The notes under the pieces are model-generated. The model ran no database searches, had not been told where the DNA came from, and was given only the letters and a program-made list of their open reading frames with translations. DNA of 64,000 bases, from contig BGZK01000885.1 in the NCBI GenBank assembly GCA_005406025.1, forward strand, positions 62,001 to 126,000, in the 5' to 3' direction. Both the position numbers and the translations under genes were made by a program. Position 1 is the stretch's first letter. Each line of letters begins with the position of its first letter. Positions 55,601 through 64,000 of this stretch are shown here, one piece after another. This stretch comes from Eumeta japonica. Taxonomy: Eukaryota; Arthropoda; Insecta; Lepidoptera; Psychidae.

Positions 55601-58600
55601 TCTATTCGTTATACTTCACGCTCCTTATATTTAACATGTGCATAGTCTCAGATATACAATTAAAGAATACATATATTAAAAGTAGAAAAAAATATTCAAA
55701 ACGTGCAGATACATATATGTTTCCTAGCAGAATTCTTATGATTTATGAAAGAAATGATTGTCTTGACTTCAGTGTAAACCTTTTAATATCTGATTTTTTG
55801 AGGATTATAAAGTTATAAGGGATTGTTAATGCCTTTCAGCGCTTATTGTACAAACAGTATAACTTTTCATGCACCTTCTGCAGATCTTACGTTTCATTTA
55901 GCAATTAGCGTTTTTGTCTTTTGGTGCAACTCGGCAATAGAACGTGTACTTGTCAATCCAATCTTGGCCCCGCTCTCAACTCTAATTGCGGTTTCGTTCA
56001 CAATTTCGGGCCTTCGATTCTATTCCCCATTCCGCTTTCAATATCACGATATCGATTTGACCAAAACTGGACCACTAAAATGAAACTGAAATATAGGTTA
56101 TAAAAATTGGGGATAGTGTAGTATTCTAACAGGGAAAGAACTTTAAATTTTGAAAATTGGTGTAATTAATGACATATGAATAAAACCAATGGGAAATGTT
56201 AATAACTTATTTTAGTCAGGGATTATTATTAATTAGTCCAAAAATTTTAGAATCGGTTCAGTAGTTTCGTTCTGTAATACAAATACGCGGACTAAGTCGG
56301 GCACAAACGCTAAGTCTGCCGTTTGCACTTGCGGCACATCACCTTTCCTATTAACCGAATAAACTCAAAGATGGCTAAAAACATCTGTTGACAGTGTCCA
56401 CCATCTTCTCGATCGCGCGCCTGCCCATTCCGGTTAAATTATTCCTTTTTAAAGGATTTTCAATTTTACACAGGAACTCTGAAAGGTTGTTTGGGTTTTT
56501 GACACATATATAAATATTACTGTGGACTTTCAAAACGTATTATATTATATTCAATTCACATATCGACACTTCAATTTTATGTACGTATAGAATTTTATTA
56601 CAGATGAATGCAAACGTCAATCTTAGAGAAATATTTAGTTAGTACAAAGAAAGAACCACGTCATGGTATTTTAATAACACTACGGCATTATTCATGTGGG
56701 ACAAACAATGCATACCAGCTAGAGCATTTTACCTCATTAGGAAGGCTGCATTAAACTGCATTTCTTGAGGTACCTCTCTCCGCTGTGTCATAGCCTTTAG
56801 TATGCGATGACGTATTTAATATGACGAATTTTAATATCAGCGAGTTGAAATCAGATGTCAAGTTTTACGAAGTTTTTTACAAATTACGTTTTTACTTTAG
56901 GTGCAATCTATATTCTTAGTATAAATATCGACAAACTCTTAATTTTTGGGATAACGTTAGAAATACCATAAAAGAACTAATAAAAAAACCCTCATAATTG
57001 GTTTTTGTTACTACATCATTAATATAAATCTTTTTCAAATCAGTAAGAGAGAATAAAATTGTTAACGTCGTTTATTATATATATATTTTTTGTGGTATTT
57101 GAAAACCATTTCAAAAACCAATTAATTCATAAATATGGCTCAATAATTTCAACTATTCTAATATCGATTGCACGCACGCACTACGTAATTCCAATCATAT
57201 TCATTAGCACAGCTAATTTTTGCTGTAGCAAAAACCAAACAACGGAAATAGGCAATTATGTAGATCTGTTTGCTACATTATCTAGTAAAATATATGTATA
57301 TAGAAGTAGTTTACGTCCCACATATAGACAGTTTCTTATGTGTTCGTGCGAGATTTATAGCAATTACACGATTTAGAGCAATCGGCGCACCGGCAATATT
57401 TATGACCGACGATGGTTAGGGGCAATGACTGCCTATACATACATATATAGCAGAGCGGGATTGCAACTTTGAAAATGATCCTTGAGATTGCTAAATTGAC
57501 ACATAAATAGTCGAGTGCTAGATTATTTATTTGTGTAGTTTAAGCTGTATTCGACAGCGACACGCATTGATAAGACGCGTTCCGCTCGCCGGAAATACCA
57601 TCATCACCATCTTAATAGATGGAGTTCTACCACCGTACACTTCAAAAGCAATTTTCTACTATGTGCGGTAAAATTTTGGAATTATTTACCATTGACAAAA
57701 TGGTCTTCAAAAAAAGAACCTATTCCTTACAAAAAGCCGGCTACGGACTACCTATATAGTCACTACCGTGGGGCTGCGGGTGCGCACGGCCGGCAGTGAT
57801 CATCCACTCTTTGGTAGTTCGCATGCTCGTTTGTCTCTTAAAAACTCTATAAAAAAACATGTTTGTTTAAAAAAGTTCGAGACGCTGTAAACTTATATCT
57901 CTCGCAGAAATTAAAAAAAAAAATGCCCTCGTGTATTTTTACCCAACATATTTCACGATATTCACTGCCCATAACAAAAATATGCGGTTATATTAATATC
58001 ACAAGGTTCCCAAAAGACAAAGGCACGACTGAACAGACATTCGTAACGTGTTTTCATTTGAACTACTAACCCGCTGATAACAAATATGAGGATACTTTGA
58101 CGTCAATTATTGTTAAAGCACCGCACAAAACGTTTCGATAATTTTGTATCGACGTAGTTATAATACCAACATTTTGGTTTAACAATTTAGTAGCAGTTTG
58201 GCAACTTTAGTAAGATTTCCCGCGGGTATGTCGTAATAAAATTTAGTTATAAACGTTTCTTTATAAACTCGTGAACTATATTGGAAACCAAAATTTGTCA
58301 AATTAATTTTTTCCGATTCGTTGCAGAACGCCGTTTAAACTGTGTGCTCCATAAAAAATATTTTCGTTAAACGTGCAAAAAATGAGGTGACTTAAATGAA
58401 ATGTTTCCTTTTACGGAAACTAGTTGCATCTGCTCGTGCCGTTGAAGCGCGTGCTTAATGATAAATAATTTGCAGCTGCTGTGCAATTGTCTAAATGTCA
58501 AGCATGCAATCCTATAAGCAAAAAATCATGGAAAAATGTCTATGGCGCGGCCGCTTTTGTATGTACTTTTAGACATATTATTAATACGTATTATATTTAT

Positions 58601-60340
58601 TTCTATATTTTGGACTATAAAAAAGAAAAGGCATTTAAATATCTATAATTTATTGAAAAATGTCAGAGATAGCACTAAATTGTTAAAAAAAAATTTATGC
58701 TCCTTTATTTTTTCTTTGTTTGTGCCATATAGTAATATACAAAATATAAACCAAAATCTTATGGAAATAAATGGATGTGTTTTTCATGTTCAAAATATAC
58801 ATTTCGTTTTGTTTTAAAAATATTAAACTAGAGCATTTCGTATACACACAACAGGGTAGTTTACTTATATTTAAATAAATATATTCTATTTGTTGATGAA
58901 TTATAATGACTAAAAATGACATCATAATTAAAATCGGTTAAAAAAACATTGAATTATAAGCCACCAAAAGCTTTACGTCATCTTATTCTTGCAAAACGGA
59001 CTTTAACGTTATTCTATGCAGCGCTGGTAGACTGTGACGTCACTGGCTACTACATAATACTTTATCTGTCTAATTACAAATTTAAAAGTCACTCCAGATG
59101 TTTTTGTAGTTAGGAAAAAGCTATCCCCACATTTTTATTCAAAAGCTTTAAATACAATAATATAAAAAAAAATAGTTATAGTTAATACAATCTTCTAGAA
59201 GTAAGACATGTTAATATAATTAAAAACAAAATTAATTTTCTATCCACTTATATCATTTATCCACCACAACAGTCGTACTCACACATAACTTGTATTCTTT
59301 CACGCAACGATCAAATAAATATTTTACTGTTCAGGTAATTTCTAAATTTGATAAGTTATTAATTCACTCCGTTCGCACACGTTCTTCGATACTCGATCGT
59401 TCCGCCCCACCTGCGCGTAGGCCGATAAAAAAGTTAACCGTCGGCGCGTGTGTGTTTAAATGCCTTTTTTCATTGCGCCGTGGTCGCGTGCGCCCCGCAT
59501 ATGGTACGCCGCCATACGCCACCGTTGGTAGACCGTGTCGAAAAACTGGACAGGATACAGCCGCGTAGACTACTGGCTCCTGAGATGCGCATGCGAATGT
59601 AATTCGTTCAGTGTATTCACAGTGAGAGCGGATTTAGGAGTGTCAAATTCTAAAATCAGGTCATCATCGACATCCGTTTAACCTTCAGTCATCGCAGTGA
59701 AGAAAAGGGACAAGCCCCGATATATCTAAATGAGCGTAATTGTAGGAGGAGAGTGTAGGTTTTAATCTGGACTAGTAATTTTCTTTCTTTTTTCTTAATT
59801 TCTCTCTTCTTTACTTTGTACAGAACTTTCAGTGTCCGTTTTCGGAAGTAGGTAGTATAGTATATTGCGTGTCCAATTCTAAAATCAGTTTCACGATGAA
59901 TACAAACGCTATGTTCTTTACGTGCTTCTTCAACTAACGTCATTTATGACGAACTCCACGACACGCGATCTGGTGAAGTCCTTTATGATGCTTATCTGAA
60001 AGTTCTGAACGCACACGCCAGGTCAATGACCTTACAGGCTGTCCAAATCTTAAATAACTACTGTCCTGCTACTCTGAAATATAAAATAATAAAAGTAGCA
60101 AAATTGTAATTGTTATATCAAGTTTTATAATGTGATTTAATCAATCTTATGAAACCTAAGATTCTTCTTGCATATTAAAAATAATTCTCATCCAATCAAC
60201 TTTCTCATATTGGCATAATGTAATTTGAATACTATTAGTTATATCGTCATTGCATATTGGTAATAATGGTGCGAATGTCATTAAAGCGCTAATCATAGAT
60301 ATTAACATAACAACACTAACAGCTGTATACTTCAAACTTT
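52620..60340. other. Gene-poor region with CpG-rich patches
   Basis: Patches at about 53170-53640, 55080-55300, 55940-56060, 57720-57830 and 59380-59600 are less AT-rich than their surroundings. The last, with GCGCGTGTGTGTTTAAATG and GTGGTCGCGTGCGCCCCGCA, looks promoter-like or enhancer-like. No exon with a domain is seen. Confidence 0.4.
59640..59888. repeat. Segment bounded by 20-bp direct repeats, holding repeat copy 2
   Basis: GTGTCAAATTCTAAAATCAG (59640-59659) recurs with one change at 59869-59888. Between them lies a copy of the repeat at 11405-11560 (GGGACAAGCCCCGATAT). Confidence 0.45.
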
Positions 60341-60342
60341 CA

Positions 60343-60548
60343 TTTACAATACTTAATTGCTAACTGTCAAAGTTAAACACTAAATATGTCAAGTTATAGG
60401 TAATCGTGGAGACATTGACATTTGTGACATTAATTTAATGTCACAAACGTCAATATCTTTGAGAATCACTTAGTCAACTGCCAATTGTGAAGTTAAAAGA
60501 ACGTACTTTGACGTGTTCAGTTTTTAACTTTAACAATTAACAGTTAAT
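60343..60548. mobile_element. Fold-back element with 47-bp near-perfect central palindrome
   Basis: The arms 60411-60433 and 60435-60457 pair at 21 of 23 positions around a single central base, with the core GACATTAA-T-TTAATGTC. Outer arms are related more loosely: TTAATTG..AAAGTTAAA..GTCAA on the left appears inverted on the right. This fits a MITE or fold-back transposon. Confidence 0.55.
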
Positions 60549-60559
60549 TATTTCAAATG

Positions 60560-61905
60560 AGGATTCGAAGCACATCGCTGTAAGTAAACGCACATCATGT
60601 AACTCCGTCAAAAATGTTCGTCACCATATTGAAGTATACCAACTCCTACGGGTGCTAGTTTTCTCTCTAGGATAATATACAGTTTATTGGATAATTAATA
60701 CTTTACTGAAGAAGATACTAATTTCAATTACTACCTCCTTCAGTAAAAAGTGACACGTGTCGCTAATTATTACTTATGAAAAACACGGTTTTGAGAGATA
60801 AATCCTAAAATTATATTTCATCGGTTTTAAATAAATCATTTTAGTGGTACAATCATGTGAACCGGATTAAGAATTAATTAGCAGAATTTAAATATATATT
60901 AAATTCAATGTTCACGCAATAGAAGTGGAACTTTATATGCCTTTTGCCTATATTTTTATAGCACATCCCACTACAGGTACGTGTTCACGTCTAAGCCTTA
61001 CTTATGGGTGTTGTAGCAGTGTCACACGTCTTCAAATATTCAGCAGCCCTAAAATGAAGGTCTAGACAAAAGACTGTATATAGGCCTTTCATTCACTACG
61101 TTGCGCGACAAGGACAGCCCTATACACTTTTCGCTAGGGCGTAATGCGAGGTCCGCTGGTGTGCCTATACTCTTCGTTACTCAGATTTCGTCTCGATGTT
61201 TTCCTTAACGACTGTCAAGGAAAATGAAGGCGATCGATATTTCAATCTGCGCACGAGTTGCAAAAACACACAATAGCTTGCATATCACAAAAAGGCGGTT
61301 AGAAAAACAAAGGCATCGCACTGCGGCGAATTTAAATAATAATAATATATGATGATGTATACAATAAAAATAATGATAAATATGAAACGACCATGAATAA
61401 TTTATATACCCAGATCAAAAGTACAGAAATTCGACATAAATCTTAAATACCCGGCAGTGGGTGCGTTGTTCGTCTGCCCAGCGTGCCAATTAAGGCAAAA
61501 AGACTCGAAAGGGGCCCGTGTCCAGTTGTGTATTGCTACCGCTGCTGCAGACGGCGTACCGTGACGTGAGAAGACGTTGAACTTCACAAAGGCGATAATC
61601 TCCTCAAGTGGTTCAACTCGATTGAGCAATTTCACAAACATTATTAACACGTCGCAATCCACAAACAGCTTTCCCAACATCAAACTGTATCGAGCGTTAC
61701 GAAATTCACTTTATGTTATAATTTTTATGTTGCATTCTGATGCTTCGGTTGCAACACAAAAAAAAACCTGTATACTTTATTATTATTATTAAAAAAATCT
61801 ACAATACATATTAAGAAATAAAGTTGTAGATAAAAAATATTTTTTTATATATATATATAAAGATGTAATTGATTGTGAAAATAATTTTTATTCTATTTTT
61901 TTCAG
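60560..61905. other. Mostly AT-rich DNA without recognised genes
   Basis: A moderately GC-rich stretch at 61060-61260 and 61440-61570 is open on the minus strand (93 codons at 61402-61683) but shows no recognisable domain. Confidence 0.4.
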
Positions 61906-61968
61906 ATTTTAATAGAGAAACCACAACCCTTTTTGGTGTTCTGCTGAAAAAGAGTTCTTCAAGTAAAG
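61906..61968 (+). CDS. Candidate second coding exon matching the signal-peptide exon in phase
   Basis: A strong acceptor (TTCTATTTTTTTCAG) opens a 63-base block that ends AAAG|GTACTA. Joined to the G left by exon 48073-48127, it reads DFNRETTTLFGVLLKKSSSS and K, with one base left over, a symmetric phase-1 exon. No domain is recognisable in 21 residues. The intron would be 13.8 kb and further exons would lie outside the window. The donor is only moderate. Confidence 0.25.
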
Positions 61969-64000
61969 GTACTATAGTTAAACCTTAGAAACTTAATTGA
62001 ACTATCATTTAATACTTAAAATACTTTCTAAAATTCAAGTCTTTTCTGAAGTCTGGTATTCGACAAAATGTATTCAAATCTTCATTTATTTATATTTTTG
62101 TAATATAAGGTGTTTTGAAGTATTTTTTTTAAATTCAAAAATAATCACATATATTTTTTGAAATACTCATTTCAGTTTACAGTCCATAATTTTCAATTAA
62201 GAAATTGACTTGTATATGTGATCTTTCAAAATTGCCAACATTAATATTTGAGAACACGAAATGAATACAGATTTTTATTTGTCTTTTACACAATATAAAG
62301 GTGATATCATTTGCAACATTGTCATTTTATCGCTATTTGAAGCCAGTTTTGACAAACAACTTTCTGATCCCATTTTTGATTTCAAACGCGACTCCATTCG
62401 CGTCTGTTTGCTGATTAATCATGAAAAACTTTCCAAATTCGTAGGCTAGTTTTTCCATGTTTATACATATATTATGCATAAAATCCAACATTTATTTTTA
62501 ATAAGCCTGATTATACGATGTGTGCGAATACTTATATATAATAAATAATTAAAAAAATGTCAGTCCAGTACTTGATTTGAGAGCATTTGCTTTCTTATTA
62601 TACCTAAATATAACAATGTAATGTTATTATATTATGCCGTTGCCAAATGACTTAAAGAAAGAGATGGTCATAGAGATATATTTTGTAGTGGCAACATCTA
62701 AAACATTTACTAGGACCAAATTTAATTTACGTAATTGGTACAATTGGCGTTAGTGAGAAGCCATGCTTTGTAGGGATTAATCGATCGTGTGTTTGCATTA
62801 AGATATCTGCCCTCGTTTCTTTAAAAATTCCAAGAATCACGCGAATAAATACCACAAAACTGATAAAAGCACTTTATATTACGAGTTAAAAGTAGGTACG
62901 TATTGGATTTGAAATACTATTTATTATCTTTTGTATTTAAAGAAAGTATTAATAGTTTGATAAAAATTATTGAACTATTATCTGGAAATATATATTTAGT
63001 ATTGTTATTATAACAGAAATTATTATCGATGCGAGACAATTTTGTGCAAATATTGAAGATGGCGCTGGTGGACAGATGTAACCAAAAAAATAATTTTACT
63101 TACAAGTGTCTATGACATGATAATATGTCTCCTTGGCAACCTGTGGAATAATACTATCATTTATAAGAAAGAATTCGGACCAATAAAGTGGATGTCATAT
63201 TTATGGCCTTTTTAAAACAAAAATAACAAACAATTAAACGTTTATTTGTTTGGAGAACAAGTTTAAGGACTGTATTCAAAAGAAAGTTGAGTATTCTTTT
63301 TGTATTATTCTAATACCATAGAGAAACATTTATAGGCGCTAAAAAAGACGTAGCAGAATTCAAAATTCGAACGGCCATGAAGATGACCGCTCCGAAATGT
63401 CACTTACCTATGGCTTTTGCCGCCAACTTTCAAACGGTTGCACAAGACGTCACAGATTAGCAGGTGTTCTCGATTATAAGCAATTTCGACTTTAAATGAA
63501 GATCGTTTTACGCATAATTTAATGAGATTTGTAAATCGTTTAGTAATTTTTTTATCTGTGCCATGCAATCGCCCCTTACTCTTACATATTGCAATATTGG
63601 TAAGCATAAAATTGAATAAAACAAAAAAAATAACATGTAAAAGAATTCGATTTGTCGGTTCTTATTCTTATATTTTGAAATTGAGTTTAAATAAATACTT
63701 CAATCATTCCAAAAACGTGAAATTGGAAATGATCTATGGTATATATTTTCAATGTTATGTTAAAAATATTTTAATCACTTATGTAATATTAATAACATCA
63801 ATAAGGATTAGCTTAATATATAATCTAATTATACATTTTGCTAATCCTTGAAGTACCAATGTTCGGTATTGCTGTGTGTATCTGTTATTATTAAATTATA
63901 TTAAGTTACGTAATAAAATGACAAATACTAGGATACAATATATCTATGAGTTAAGTGAATATAAATATCTATGTACATACATATTTAACATGAGTAGATC
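61969..64000. other. AT-rich right edge
   Basis: No recognised exon. A CTCF-like GAAGATGGCGCTGG occurs at 63055-63068. A minus-strand consensus donor, CATAG|GTAAGT (complement near 63403-63408), adjoins a 67-codon frame without a known domain. Confidence 0.4.

Noticed and set aside
61402..61683. 93-codon minus frame
   Set aside because: Not recognised, no splice sites at its ends, and stop-poor composition could explain it.

Overview
The window is nuclear DNA of an insect, most likely a moth or butterfly. It is strongly AT-rich, its genes are split by short and long introns with GT..AG borders, and it carries repeat types typical of lepidopteran genomes: tRNA-derived SINEs, dispersed repeats ending in a 'GGGTTCCGTA / TACGGAACCC' signature, RTE-like non-LTR fossils, a mariner, hAT-type and fold-back elements. 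I see no bacterial-style operon, CRISPR array, rRNA or intact tRNA. Most open frames in the window are chance frames in AT-rich or repeat DNA.

Region 1 (1-13001, + strand) is the 3' end of a myosin-light-chain-kinase gene, probably the Strn-Mlck/MLCK orthologue. Two shared exons (1640-1839 and 2901-3053) carry the C-lobe of the kinase domain. They can be joined in the same phase to either of two terminal exons. Exon 3866-5027 encodes kinase subdomain XI plus a long Pro/Ser-rich and charged tail. Exon 12800-13001, 7.8 kb further on, encodes its own copy of subdomain XI plus a short basic tail resembling the MLCK autoinhibitory/calmodulin-binding segment. The gene starts left of the window. The long intron before the distal exon holds a pogo/CENP-B-like (HTH-psq) transposase fragment and several MITE-like elements.

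Region 2 (15261-20947, - strand) is a complete ribosomal protein S16 gene: five coding exons, 151 residues, a polypyrimidine 5' leader and an AATAAA signal. It converges tail to tail with the kinase gene. Its largest intron holds a hAT-type non-autonomous element with a perfect 8-bp target duplication and a fold-back element.

Region 3 (about 20950-64000) has no confidently recognised protein gene. It holds a CpG-rich block ending in a consensus splice donor (candidate 5' non-coding exon ending at 23958), two CTCF-like motifs just upstream, several perfect hairpins, a SINE (38.2-38.5 kb), a dead mariner (43.0-44.3 kb), an RTE-like reverse-transcriptase fossil (44.6-45.2 kb), scattered CpG-rich patches and a large near-perfect palindrome (60.4 kb). 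Two small + strand candidate exons fit each other in phase: a signal-peptide-like exon (48073-48127) and an exon at 61906-61968. With the 23.6 kb exon they could form the 5' part of a long-intron gene running off the right edge. This is a hypothesis only.

The most rewarding observation is the pair of alternative kinase terminal exons. They would produce isoforms with the same catalytic core but with or without a calmodulin-type regulatory tail.
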